From contig NZ_AP022600.1 of the NCBI RefSeq assembly GCF_010725885.1, positions 744,001-808,000 of the forward strand: a stretch of 64,000 nucleotides of DNA, written 5' to 3'. A program made the position numbers and the translations under genes. Positions 1 to 7,982 of this stretch are shown piece after piece. The first letter of the stretch is position 1, and each line of letters starts with the position of its first letter. The DNA comes from Mycolicibacterium tokaiense. Lineage in GTDB: Bacteria; Actinomycetota; Actinomycetes; Mycobacteriales; Mycobacteriaceae. The notes under the pieces were generated by a model. That model was not told the DNA's origin and did not search any database. It worked only from the letters and a program-made list of their open reading frames with translations.

Positions 1-81
1 CAGGCTTCCCACCCGCTCTGCGGTGATCAAGCCCATGCTCTCCCCCACCGTGACCACATCGACGGGATCCTGTGATGTCAC
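1..81 (-). CDS. PfkB-family sugar kinase, N-terminus only (likely 2-keto-3-deoxygluconate kinase)
   Basis: Only the first 27 codons lie in the window. From a GTG start overlapping the TGA of the upstream aldolase gene (GTGA overlap), the reading frame gives TSQDPVDVVTVGESMGLI and continues off the edge. The VVTVGES segment is the usual beta-strand and G-E-S opening of PfkB/ribokinase-family carbohydrate kinases. Directly after a KDPG/KDG-type aldolase, the likely activity is phosphorylation of 2-keto-3-deoxy-gluconate or -galactonate before aldol cleavage. Translational coupling to the aldolase suggests the same operon. Substrate is inferred from context only. Confidence 0.6.
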   Translation of the reverse strand, partial: MTSQDPVDVVTVGESMGLITAERVGSL

Positions 82-701
82 CGCGCACATACCGATTCGG
101 CAGCCGCCAGAGCGGAGCGGGCTGCGCCGGCCACCGCCCCGCGGTCAGGCGTCGCGGTGATCCAGCTGCCGGAGACGGCGAAGACCGAGGGCAGAGACAG
201 CAGGTTCGCAACGCTGGCCAGCCGGACGCCTCCCGAGGGCATGAACCGCACGCCCGGATACACGGAGGCAAAGGCCCTGAGGCAGGCGGTCACATCCACA
301 GCATCGGCGGGAAAGAGCTTGAGCTGGGTCAGCCCCAGACCCGAAGCCGTCTGGACCTCCGAAGGGGTGAGCACTCCCGGGATCACCGGAACACCGCAGG
401 CTTGCACATACCGCACCACCTCGACGTCGAGGCCGGGTGTCACGATGAAGCGCGCGCCCGCCTCGAGCGCGGCGCGGGCCTGTTCCACGGTCAGTACCGT
501 TCCCGCGCCCACCAGGATGTCCGCGCGGGCCGCCAGCCGCCGGAGTGCCGCCAGGCTGTGCGAAGTGCGTAGCGCCACTTCGACGATCGGCAGCCCGCCG
601 TCGACGAGCCCGTCGCCGATCACGTCGACATCTCCCATGGCCCGTACCGTCAGCAGAGGAATGACGGGATACTCGGACATCCGGGTGTCCGGCTGGGACA
701 T
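78..701 (-). CDS. KDPG/KHG-type 2-keto-3-deoxy-phosphosugar acid aldolase
   Basis: A 207-residue class I aldolase of the Eda/DgoA family, which splits 2-keto-3-deoxy-6-phospho-sugar acids into pyruvate and glyceraldehyde 3-phosphate in the cytoplasm. Visible family marks are GLPIVEVALRT near the N-terminus (catalytic Glu region), VGAGTVL, ARFIVTPGLD, GVPVIPGVLTPSE, and LKLFPAD, which carries the Schiff-base lysine, then FMPSGGV. The start chosen, MSQPDTRM, sits 2 nt after the stop of the enolase-superfamily gene. The longer open frame would run far into that gene. It belongs to the minus-strand ABC importer/deacylase operon. Confidence 0.88.
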   Translation of the reverse strand: MSQPDTRMSEYPVIPLLTVRAMGDVDVIGDGLVDGGLPIVEVALRTSHSLAALRRLAARADILVGAGTVLTVEQARAALEAGARFIVTPGLDVEVVRYVQACGVPVIPGVLTPSEVQTASGLGLTQLKLFPADAVDVTACLRAFASVYPGVRFMPSGGVRLASVANLLSLPSVFAVSGSWITATPDRGAVAGAARSALAAAESVCAR

Positions 702-703
702 GC

Positions 704-1873
704 TCACACCGCCACGGCAAAGTCGGGATTCGTGCCGTAAGCCGCCAACGCGTCCGGGTTCAGCGAGATACCGAGACCGGCGGAGTCCGGGACGCCGAGC
801 ATGCCGTCGGCGTCGAGGGTCCAGCCGCCTGCCACCAGTTCGTCGATATAGGCCGCGCCCGTCTTGTACTCCACCAGGTCCGTGCCGGCCAGAGCGGAGG
901 CCAGGTGCAGATCGGCTGCCAGACCCACACCGGTGTTCCAGCCGTGTGGCACCAGACGGACACCGTGATCCTGTGCTGCCCAACCGATCCGGCGTGATTC
1001 ACTGAGCCCGCCACCCTTCGTGGTGTCCGGCTGAACGATGTCGAAGGCGCCTGCTGCGATGAACGGCGCGAACGTCTGACGGCGGGTGAGCACCTCGCCA
1101 CCGCTGATCGGAACCTTCGAATAGGCGCGCAGCGCCACGAACCCGTCGAGGTCGTCGGGCGCCAGCGCCTCTTCGAACCACGCCACGTCGTATGCGGCGA
1201 GCATATCCGCGGTACGCCTGGCCCACGACAAGCCGCCGGGGAAAAACGCCTCAGAACCACCCGCATCCACCGCAAGCAGACGTTCACCGACCGCCTCGCG
1301 CGCCGCGGCCACGGTGCGCTCGTCGGTGGCGCTGTCGACACGTCCGAACTTCCACCACCCGATCTTGAAGGCGGTGAAACCCTGTTCGACCAACGATTCC
1401 AGGTTCTCGGCCATGACCGGCGCTTCGTCCATCAACACCGACGCATACGGCCGGACCCGGTCCCGGTAGCGCCCTCCCAGCAGCCGGCCGACCGGCTGAT
1501 TCGAGGCCTGGCCTGCGAGGTCCCACAACGCGATGTCGATGGCGCTGGTGGCGTGTGTCAACGCACCGCCTCTGCCCATCCAGAAAGCGCTCTGGTGCAG
1601 GGTCTCGGTCAAGCGCTCGGCCTCCAGCGCACTCTGCCCGACGAGCTGGGGACTCAGCAGTTCCAGCGCCGCACGAACCAGCCCCTCTGTGGTGAAGGCA
1701 CTTCCGATCCCGACGTGCCCGGAGTCGGTGTGAACGGCAACCAGGGTGTGCACGACGTCATCGGGACGGAGCTCGTTGGACCAACCGCCCTCCGGCGTGG
1801 CACCCCGCAGGCCGCAGGTTTCGATTCGGGTGATCAACATGTTCTGCTCTTCTTTCGTTGTGGTTGTGGACAT
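704..1873 (-). CDS. mandelate racemase / muconate lactonizing family (enolase superfamily) protein, probable sugar-acid dehydratase or racemase
   Basis: A 389-residue enolase-superfamily enzyme, which abstracts a proton alpha to a carboxylate using Mg2+. Metal ligands are visible as Asp203 (LAVDAGG), Glu234 (WFEEAL) and Glu260 (SGGE). Lys170 in AFKIGWW is the base on one face; the second Lys of the usual KxK motif is Gly. His310 (VPHGWNTG) with Asp283 (QPDTTKGGG) forms a His-Asp dyad as in the mandelate racemase subgroup. Its start overlaps the deacylase stop (TGATG). A second ATG at residue 12 with a GAAGAG-like site upstream is an alternative. Beside a keto-deoxy-sugar aldolase a sugar-acid dehydratase is likely; the substrate is unknown. 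Confidence 0.82.
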   Translation of the reverse strand: MSTTTTKEEQNMLITRIETCGLRGATPEGGWSNELRPDDVVHTLVAVHTDSGHVGIGSAFTTEGLVRAALELLSPQLVGQSALEAERLTETLHQSAFWMGRGGALTHATSAIDIALWDLAGQASNQPVGRLLGGRYRDRVRPYASVLMDEAPVMAENLESLVEQGFTAFKIGWWKFGRVDSATDERTVAAAREAVGERLLAVDAGGSEAFFPGGLSWARRTADMLAAYDVAWFEEALAPDDLDGFVALRAYSKVPISGGEVLTRRQTFAPFIAAGAFDIVQPDTTKGGGLSESRRIGWAAQDHGVRLVPHGWNTGVGLAADLHLASALAGTDLVEYKTGAAYIDELVAGGWTLDADGMLGVPDSAGLGISLNPDALAAYGTNPDFAVAV

Positions 1874-3471
1874 CAGCGCAGCAGCCGGCCGGCCAGCCGG
1901 CCGGTGTGCCGCGCGTCCGCTATGACGGGAACTCCGTTGACCCAGACGTGTCGGGCTGCGTCGGCGTAGTCGCCCGGCGGCATGGCCCAGGTGTCGGTTC
2001 GCGACAGCACACCCGGGTCGAACACGACGACATCGGCGACGTGCCCGTCTCGCACGTATCCGCGGTCACGAATACCGAAGTGGTCGGCCACCATTCCGGT
2101 CATCTTGTGAATCGCAGCCTCGAACGTCAGTGTTCCCGCCGATACGTGGTGGGCGAGGTAATGCGTGTGCCCGTAGTAGAACAGCGGGTGCCGGGTGCGG
2201 GTGCTCAGCGGGCCTCGACGGCACGCGCTGAAGGCGTCCACCCCCAGCAGGAAATGATCGTGCGCAATCGCCTCCGCAAGATGGTCTTCGGTGAACAGCA
2301 GACCCAGAAGCTGGACACTGCCCAGATCGGAACCGGCAGCGGCAAGCACATCGAACAGGCAATCCCACTCGTCGCGGCCGTGGCGCTCGGCGATCTCGGG
2401 GAAGCTCAATCCTTCCCACTCGGGATGCGTGGCCGAGACCCCGAGCCGAACCCTGTCCCACTGCCCTCGATGGACGAACCGCCAGTAGCGATCGCCGTCC
2501 CGGCGCACCTGGTCACGGACTTCCGGGTCCTGCAGCAGCCGGGCAGCCTCGGCTGCCGGACGCTCGGCGAGCCAGCCGGGCAGCAGCCCGGCAGCCAACC
2601 CGATCCCCTGCGGGTACGGCGTCATGTCGGCCAGGACGTCGGTATCCCGACTGCGCTCGTCGACCACCCGTTGGGCTGCACGTTCCCACGCGCCGCTGTG
2701 CGCGCCGCTGTCGTGACGGACATTCAGATGCGACAGCTGGGCGCGGACCCGACCCTGGTGAACGATGTCGAAGAACTCGTCGACCGCTTGCTCCAGTCCG
2801 GCGTCGCGATTACGGATGTGGCTGGAATACATGCCATCTCGTCGACCCGCCACACGCGCCAGTTCGGCAATCTCCGCCATGTCCGCGAATCGTCCCGCAC
2901 CGTATTCGAGTCCGGTGGACAAGCCGATGGCCCCGGCATCCATCGCTTCCTCGAGGAGGCTGATCCGTTCTTTCCGCTCGCTTCGCCCGTGCCGGACAGC
3001 GTTGGATCGCGCTGCTTGCCGTATCGCGGTATGCCCGACGAACCACACCAGGTTCTGGGCGGTACCCCCGGAATGCACCCTGTCGAGGAGTTCCCCGAAA
3101 CTGCGCCAGTCGACGACACCCTCGAAACCCAGTGCCTGCAGCGCGTTCTGCGCTGCCTCGACATCATCGAGCCCCAATGGCGCGTAGGTGACTCCGCAGT
3201 TGCCGACCACTTCGGTGGTGACACCCTGGTAGATGGTGCTCAACGCGCTTCGGTTACCCAGAACTGACCAGTCACTGTGGCTGTGCGGGTCGATGAGCCC
3301 CGGGGTGACGATCATCGCGTGGGCATCCACGGTGTGTGCAGCCTCCACGGCGTCATCGACCCCGAGGTAGGCGATGCGGTCACCACGGATTCCGACATCA
3401 CACCGCCGGGCGGGATCGCCTGTGCCATCGATGACATCGGCACCGACGATCAGCGTGTCCAGGACAGGCAT
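1873..3471 (-). CDS. N-acyl-D-amino-acid deacylase (D-aminoacylase family amidohydrolase)
   Basis: A 532-residue amidohydrolase that would hydrolyse N-acyl-D-amino acids, or related acylated amino compounds, to free amine plus acid. The N-terminal beta-sandwich is followed by DPHSHSD (His63 and His65 metal ligands) and VVGNCG with Cys92, the unusual cysteine ligand typical of D-aminoacylases. Later it has GLSTGLEYGAG, YSSHIRNRD, QLSHLNVR, and the C-terminal VADVVVFDP closing the sandwich. Its stop and the next start share a TGATG overlap, and the ABC ATPase gene ends 2 nt upstream, so it is part of one importer-enzyme operon. Substrate specificity cannot be read from sequence. Confidence 0.85.
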   Translation of the reverse strand: MPVLDTLIVGADVIDGTGDPARRCDVGIRGDRIAYLGVDDAVEAAHTVDAHAMIVTPGLIDPHSHSDWSVLGNRSALSTIYQGVTTEVVGNCGVTYAPLGLDDVEAAQNALQALGFEGVVDWRSFGELLDRVHSGGTAQNLVWFVGHTAIRQAARSNAVRHGRSERKERISLLEEAMDAGAIGLSTGLEYGAGRFADMAEIAELARVAGRRDGMYSSHIRNRDAGLEQAVDEFFDIVHQGRVRAQLSHLNVRHDSGAHSGAWERAAQRVVDERSRDTDVLADMTPYPQGIGLAAGLLPGWLAERPAAEAARLLQDPEVRDQVRRDGDRYWRFVHRGQWDRVRLGVSATHPEWEGLSFPEIAERHGRDEWDCLFDVLAAAGSDLGSVQLLGLLFTEDHLAEAIAHDHFLLGVDAFSACRRGPLSTRTRHPLFYYGHTHYLAHHVSAGTLTFEAAIHKMTGMVADHFGIRDRGYVRDGHVADVVVFDPGVLSRTDTWAMPPGDYADAARHVWVNGVPVIADARHTGRLAGRLLR

Positions 3472-3472
3472 G

Positions 3473-4201
3473 TCACAACACCTTGCTCAGGAACTCCCGG
3501 GTCCTGAGCTCTCTGGGGGCGCCGAAAAGCGTTGCCGGTTCGGCGACCTCGACGATGCTTCCCTTGTCCATGTAGATCACCCGGTCGGCGACCTCACGGG
3601 CGAACCCCATCTCGTGGGTCACCACCACCATGGTCATGCCATCGGCGGCGAGTCCCTTCATCACGGCGAGCACCTCCCCCACGATCTCGGGATCGAGCGC
3701 TGAGGTGGGCTCGTCGAAGAGCATGATCTTCGGGTCCATCGCAAGAGCCCGGGCAATTGCCACGCGCTGCTTCTGGCCGCCGGACAGGGCGTCGGGGTAG
3801 GCCGCTGACTTGTCCGTCAGACCGACTCGATCCAGGAGGGCGCGTGCGCGCTCGACGGACGCTGCTCTGGTGCGTTTGAGCACTCGCTGCTGGGCCAGCG
3901 CGACGTTGTCCAACACCGACATATGGGGAAACAGGTTGAAGTGTTGGAAGACCATGCCGACATCACGTCTGACGACCGCCAGGTCTGCGGTCTTCTCCTG
4001 CGGGCCCAGGGTGTGCTTGTTGATGACGATACTGCCGTGTGAGGGCCGTTCCAGGCCGTTCATACACCGGAGCAGCGTGCTTTTGCCCGAGCCGGAAGCA
4101 CCGATGATGCAGACCACTTCGCGTTCTTCGACATCGCAGGACACTCCGTGCAGAACCTCGTTGTCGCCGAAACTGAGGCGCAGGTCTTCGACGTGAATCA
4201 C
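3473..4201 (-). CDS. polar amino-acid ABC transporter ATP-binding protein (GlnQ/HisP type)
   Basis: A 242-residue cytoplasmic ATPase that would energise the importer encoded next to it. Motifs in order are Walker [11 protein letters not shown]-loop [10 protein letters not shown], signature [15 protein letters not shown], Walker [15 protein letters not shown] and the switch histidine in [10 protein letters not shown]. Length and the [12 protein letters not shown] segment are typical of the PAAT family for amino acids. The start is a GTG overlapping the permease stop by 4 nt (GTGA). The permease, permease and binding-protein genes directly upstream complete the transporter. Confidence 0.93.
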   Translation of the reverse strand: MIHVEDLRLSFGDNEVLHGVSCDVEEREVVCIIGASGSGKSTLLRCMNGLERPSHGSIVINKHTLGPQEKTADLAVVRRDVGMVFQHFNLFPHMSVLDNVALAQQRVLKRTRAASVERARALLDRVGLTDKSAAYPDALSGGQKQRVAIARALAMDPKIMLFDEPTSALDPEIVGEVLAVMKGLAADGMTMVVVTHEMGFAREVADRVIYMDKGSIVEVAEPATLFGAPRELRTREFLSKVL

Positions 4202-4908
4202 TTTCTGGCTCCTGGGTTGAGGGCGGTCAGTGCATCGCCGACTCTGGGCGCGGGCACGCGGGTTCCGAGTCGCCGTTCAAAGCGGCGGGCAACGCTGGAC
4301 AGGACAAAGCAGATGACGAAGTAGAACGCCCCCACCACTTTGTAGGCGACAATGGGATCGGCGGTCTGCGAGCTCACGATGTTGCCGGCGCGGGTGAGCT
4401 CGATCAGGCCGATGACCGCCACGAGCGAACTGTCCTTGATCAGGATCACCAGGAAGCCGACACCGGGTGGCACGATTAGACGGGCGGCCTGGGGCAGGAT
4501 GATCCAGCGCATCCGTTCGACGTAGGGCATCCCGAGTGCCTCGGCAGCCTCGAACTGCCCTCTGGGCACCGCTTGGATGCTGCCGCGCACGAGTTCACCG
4601 ATGTAGGCCGCGGCGAAAATGGACAGCGCGATGACGCCCGCCCAGTATTCGGCCAGACTGCTACCGGGCGCCAGTAACGGGACACCGAAGTAGACGAAGA
4701 AGATGATGAGCAGCACCGGGATCCCGCGGATGAGCCCGACGTACACACCGCTGACCCACCGCAGCGGGCGGATGGTCCCGGTGGACATCAGGCCTATCAA
4801 CAGGCCGAAGAATCCACCGAAAACCACGGACAACACACAGATCTGCACGGTGACGAGCGCTCCCTGCAGGATCAGTGAAAGGTGCTGCCAGCCAAAGGTT
4901 TGGAACAT
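4198..4908 (-). CDS. amino-acid ABC transporter permease (HisM/GlnP family), subunit 2
   Basis: An integral membrane subunit of about 236 residues with about five hydrophobic segments and the EAA-loop pattern ([24 protein letters not shown]) that contacts the ATPase. Start: an ATG coupled by TGATG to the stop of the first permease and preceded by AAGGTGG at good spacing is preferred over an in-frame ATG 15 nt upstream. It overlaps the ATPase gene by 4 nt. Two different permease genes in one operon suggest a heterodimeric channel, as in HisQ/HisM. Confidence 0.9.
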   Translation of the reverse strand: MFQTFGWQHLSLILQGALVTVQICVLSVVFGGFFGLLIGLMSTGTIRPLRWVSGVYVGLIRGIPVLLIIFFVYFGVPLLAPGSSLAEYWAGVIALSIFAAAYIGELVRGSIQAVPRGQFEAAEALGMPYVERMRWIILPQAARLIVPPGVGFLVILIKDSSLVAVIGLIELTRAGNIVSSQTADPIVAYKVVGAFYFVICFVLSSVARRFERRLGTRVPAPRVGDALTALNPGARK

Positions 4909-5570
4909 CACGCCACCTTCCATCTGATGAACTTCGTCTCGACGACCCGGGACGCACCGGCGATGAGAAAGGCGACGCTGAAGTACAGCAAGCCCCCGAC
5001 GGTGAACGTCTCGATGGTGCGGAACGTGGTCGAGGTGATCCCCAGCATGGCGTGCATGAGATCCGGCAGGGCGACCACAGAGGTCACCGAGGAGGCCAGG
5101 AACAGCAGGATCGTCTGATTGGTGATCGCCGGTAGGACGTTGCGCACAGCCGGTGGGAACAGCACCCGCCAGAAGGTGTCCCGCGAGCTCATCCCCAGTG
5201 CCGCGCCGGCCTCCCGGAGACCGGCAGGTACCGATTGGAAGCCGGCGCGGTATATCTCGGCCATGTACGCGGCGTTGTTCAGCGTCAGCGCCACCACGCC
5301 TGCCGCGATCGGGTCCAGATTGACACCGGCCTGCGGCAGCGCGAAGTACACGAGGTAGAGCTGCAACAACAACGGGGTGTTGCGGATGACCTCGATGTAC
5401 GTGCGCGAGGCAGCTCGACAGATCCGTACGTCAGATGCGCTGCCCGCGTAGAGCAGAACGCCCAGGGCACCGCCTGCGACGGCGGCGGCAAGGCTCACGC
5501 CGAGACTGACTGCCAGCCCCTGCAACAGGGGCCCGAGATAGGGGATGATGTCGCCGTAGTAGAGCTGCAT
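4908..5570 (-). CDS. amino-acid ABC transporter permease (HisM/GlnP family), subunit 1
   Basis: A 220-residue polytopic protein with the same family features as its neighbour: N-terminal GLAVSLGVSLAAAV helix, IRNTPLLLQLYLVYF, and an EAA loop (GLREAGAALGMSSRDTFWRVLFPPA). It would form one half of the translocation pore in the cytoplasmic membrane. It starts 12 nt after the binding-protein gene and is coupled to the second permease by a TGATG overlap. Confidence 0.9.
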   Translation of the reverse strand: MQLYYGDIIPYLGPLLQGLAVSLGVSLAAAVAGGALGVLLYAGSASDVRICRAASRTYIEVIRNTPLLLQLYLVYFALPQAGVNLDPIAAGVVALTLNNAAYMAEIYRAGFQSVPAGLREAGAALGMSSRDTFWRVLFPPAVRNVLPAITNQTILLFLASSVTSVVALPDLMHAMLGITSTTFRTIETFTVGGLLYFSVAFLIAGASRVVETKFIRWKVA

Positions 5571-5582
5571 GGTGGGCTGCTG

Positions 5583-6398
5583 CTACTTGATCAGCGCCGG
5601 GACGTCCATGCCGAGCCACCTGTTGTAGGACTCGTTCGCGGCGTCGCTGATGTTGTAGTTCATGATGAAGTTGTTCAGGTAGTTCAGCCACACCTGGTCA
5701 CCCATCTTGGCCCCGAAAGAGACCAGCGACGGCGACAAGGCGGGCGCCTCCAGCACACGCACGGCGTCGCCCTCGCTGCGGCGGATGTCTGCCACCACGG
5801 CCGTGCTCTCCATCAGGGCATCGACCTTGCCGCTGCGCAGCGCCTGGATCGAATCAGCCACCGCCTCATACAGACTCGCGTTGGCCTGCGGGAAACGTGA
5901 TTCGAGGATCGATGCCGGAACGCTGCCACGGGTGGCCGCCACGGCCCGGCCCTCGAGGTCGTCGTAGGTACGGATGTCACTGGCGGCGGGCACCACCACG
6001 AGCTGTCCTTCGGAGGCGTACGGCCGTGTCATCGCGACCACCTGGGCGCGCTCGTCGAGGTTTGTCAGCGCGGCGATGATGACGTCGACCTTGCCGGTTT
6101 CCAGCATCGGGATACGGCTGGCATTGGTGGTACTCACGAATTCCACTTCGGCACCCAGCGAATCAGCCAGCGCGTGGGCCTTGTCGATGTCGAACCCCTC
6201 GTACTGACCCGAACTGTTCATCACGCCGTACGGCGGTGCGTCCGCGAAGACCCCGACCGTCAGTTTCTTGTTCTCGAGGACCTTGGTCAGTGTGCTGGGT
6301 CCGCCTGCAGCCGGCCCCGTCTGACCCGAAGATGTGCAGCCGGATGCCAGCAGCACCACTGCCAGGGCGGCTATCGCCGCGCGTATTCCCTTGCGCAT
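5583..6398 (-). CDS. amino-acid ABC transporter substrate-binding lipoprotein
   Basis: A 271-residue periplasmic binding-protein-type lipoprotein and first gene of the importer operon. The N-terminus MRKGIRAAIAALAVVLLASG followed by C is a lipoprotein signal with lipobox LASGC, so the mature protein is anchored outside the membrane. The SBP family 3 fold is shown by KLTVGVFADAPPYGVMN, GFDIDKAHALADSLG, VDVIIAALTNLDERAQV and a C-terminal YNRWLGMDVPA. Ligand unknown; the downstream deacylase and sugar-acid enzymes suggest an acylated amino acid or amino-sugar acid rather than a common amino acid. Confidence 0.92.
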   Translation of the reverse strand: MRKGIRAAIAALAVVLLASGCTSSGQTGPAAGGPSTLTKVLENKKLTVGVFADAPPYGVMNSSGQYEGFDIDKAHALADSLGAEVEFVSTTNASRIPMLETGKVDVIIAALTNLDERAQVVAMTRPYASEGQLVVVPAASDIRTYDDLEGRAVAATRGSVPASILESRFPQANASLYEAVADSIQALRSGKVDALMESTAVVADIRRSEGDAVRVLEAPALSPSLVSFGAKMGDQVWLNYLNNFIMNYNISDAANESYNRWLGMDVPALIK

Positions 6399-6610
6399 GG
6401 GTTCCTCTGATTCGTCGGTGATGGGACGGGTTCGTCCTCGATGGGGCGCTCACACCCGTCCGCCGGCAGACCCGGCGGCGATTAGAGATTATTTACAATC
6501 TATTATCTTGGCAAGCCCCGAATGAGATCGAATGTCCGGTGATCAGTCGGGAGCACCTGCGTTGCCTACGATTGACATGGCGCCGGCCCGGCGCGGAGGG
6601 AGACGATTGC
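6399..6610. promoter_or_regulatory. divergent regulatory region between importer operon and GntR gene, with AT-rich palindrome
   Basis: A 212-bp gap between two divergent starts. It contains an AT-rich stretch, out of character for this genome, with the inverted repeat AGATTATTTACAATCT at 6486-6501 (5-bp arms, 6-bp spacer). This is the natural place for the promoters of both transcripts, and the palindrome is a plausible binding site for the GntR protein encoded next door. The GGAGGG at 6595-6600 is the ribosome binding site that decides the regulator start. Confidence 0.5.
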
Positions 6611-7294
6611 ATGACCCACGCAACAGAGGGCCTTTCCGCGGACGCCCCGTCCCTGATCAACCAGTCCCGACGCCATCAGATCGCCGATTGGCTGCGCGAA
6701 CAGATCGTCAAGGGAAGCCTCGCTCCGGGAGCGCAACTCAAACAGGACATTCTCGCCGCTCGCCTTCGAACCAGCCCGGGACCAGTGCGAGAGGCACTGC
6801 GACAGCTGGAAAGCGAAGGCCTGGTGCAGCACATTCCGAACCGGGGTGCGTTCGTGAACTCGGTCAGCGCCGACGAACTGCTGGGCGTGTTGCTACCCGT
6901 ACGGTTGTCGATCGAGTCCTTCGCAGTGGCCCACGTCGGCGACGATCCGGAGACCGTCGCCGAGCTGGAACGCCTCGTCGGATTGATGGACTCCGCCGCC
7001 GCGGTCAACGACCTCGACCAACTCAACGAGCTGGACGTGGCCTATCACGAAACCATCGTCCGCAGTGCGCATTCCGTGCATGCGATGCAGCTGTGGGCGA
7101 GTGTGCAGCCCCGGATCCGCATGCAGATCCACCGGTTGGCCAAACGCCACGCCAGTCCGTTCGCGATACCGCAAGAGCACCGGGTGCTGCTTGATTCGAT
7201 TCTCCGCGACGGCCCTGATGAGCTGCAACGGGCTTTGGATGACCACATCATGGCCAGCGCGCGGAGCCTGCTCGCCTACGAGCAGTCCGACTGA
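6611..7294 (+). CDS. GntR-family (FadR/FCD subfamily) transcriptional regulator
   Basis: A 227-residue DNA-binding regulator. The winged helix near residues 15-80 has QIADWLREQIVKGSLAPGAQ, DILAARLRTSPGPVREALRQL and VQHIPNRGAFV. An all-helical FCD ligand domain follows, with metal-binding-type residues in ELDVAYHETIVRSAH and a late EHRVLLDSI. The ATG at 6611 has a good GGAGGG site 10 nt upstream, so the 24 extra N-terminal codons of the longer open frame are probably not translated. Divergent from the importer/deacylase operon, it is the likely local repressor responding to a carboxylate intermediate. Confidence 0.88.
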   Translation: MTHATEGLSADAPSLINQSRRHQIADWLREQIVKGSLAPGAQLKQDILAARLRTSPGPVREALRQLESEGLVQHIPNRGAFVNSVSADELLGVLLPVRLSIESFAVAHVGDDPETVAELERLVGLMDSAAAVNDLDQLNELDVAYHETIVRSAHSVHAMQLWASVQPRIRMQIHRLAKRHASPFAIPQEHRVLLDSILRDGPDELQRALDDHIMASARSLLAYEQSD

Positions 7295-7311
7295 CGCCAC
7301 CGAGGCGTCAG
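7291..7311. terminator. palindrome holding both convergent stop codons (GntR / TetR)
   Basis: Perfect 8-bp arms CTGACGCC and GGCGTCAG with a 5-nt loop. The TGA stop of the plus-strand GntR gene and the TGA stop of the minus-strand TetR gene lie one in each arm. It could act as a compact two-way terminator; there is no T-run. Confidence 0.5.
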
Positions 7312-7925
7312 CGCGGGGCCGCCAGGCCCATGATCACGCGGTCGCACACCGTGTACATCTCGGCCTTGGCAGCGTCCTGGTCGGCAGCAGCCGCTATGTA
7401 GAGCGCCGCTTCGTCGAGGGCCCCCAGCAGGACATGCGCACCGGCCCGCAACGGCTGCTCCGGTATCGCTCCCTCGGCCACGGCCTGCGCCAGCATCGCC
7501 TCGATGACCCCAAGCCCGTACTTCGCACCCATCGCGCGCCACTGCTGCCACCCCAGCACACCGGGGGCGTCCAGCAGCGCGATCTGCTGTGCGGCCGGTT
7601 CGGAGCACAGGTCGAGGAACAACCGGGCTCCCAGCCGCATCGCCTCCACCGAGCCGGTAGGCGCGGCCTCGGCAATGCCTGCGCCCACCGCGGCCACCAG
7701 TTCGGCCTCGAGCTCTTCGTAGACCGCCGTGAACAGTTCGGCCTTGTCGGCGAACTGGTGATACAGCGCGCCCCGGGTGACACCCGCGGCCTCCACGATG
7801 GCCTGGGTGGACACCTCGGCAAACCCTTTGGTGGCGAACAGGTTCCGGGCGGCAGCCAGTAACGCCGCACGGGTGGCGGCGGTGCGCTCGGCCTGGGTAC
7901 GGCGGGCAGGGGGGTTGACTTTCAT
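7308..7925 (-). CDS. TetR-family transcriptional regulator
   Basis: A 205-residue repressor. The N-terminal TetR HTH is clear: TRAALLAAARNLFATKGF, STQAIVEAAGVTRGALYHQF, ADKAELFTAVYEE. The C-terminal ligand domain is of the type common in actinobacterial regulators next to hydrolases (LGARLFLDLCSEPAAQQIALLDAPGVLGW). It is divergent from the alpha/beta hydrolase and APC permease genes, with a palindrome in the 57-bp gap, and so most likely represses them and itself. Confidence 0.9.
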   Translation of the reverse strand: MKVNPPARRTQAERTAATRAALLAAARNLFATKGFAEVSTQAIVEAAGVTRGALYHQFADKAELFTAVYEELEAELVAAVGAGIAEAAPTGSVEAMRLGARLFLDLCSEPAAQQIALLDAPGVLGWQQWRAMGAKYGLGVIEAMLAQAVAEGAIPEQPLRAGAHVLLGALDEAALYIAAAADQDAAKAEMYTVCDRVIMGLAAPR

Positions 7926-7944
7926 ACAGGCTGTACGTAACTTT

Positions 7945-7967
7945 CATACTCAGTGTTTGTAAGTATG
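7945..7967. promoter_or_regulatory. probable TetR operator
   Basis: Inverted repeat CATACT (7945-7950) and AGTATG (7962-7967) with an 11-bp spacer, in an AT-richer patch between divergent TetR and hydrolase genes. It covers the region where promoters of both would lie. Spacing of about one and a half helical turns fits a TetR dimer site. Confidence 0.5.
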
Positions 7968-7982
7968 GAGAGGATAGCCGAC

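Noticed and set aside
704..1873. Naming the enolase-superfamily gene as D-galactonate dehydratase
   Set aside because: The neighbourhood would allow it, but the KxG base motif and N-acyl-D-amino acid context do not fix the substrate; a specific name would be a guess.
1858..3267. Long plus-strand open frame of 469 codons opposite the deacylase gene
   Set aside because: It is an antisense shadow: amino-acid composition is unlike a real protein, and the minus-strand gene has clear catalytic motifs.
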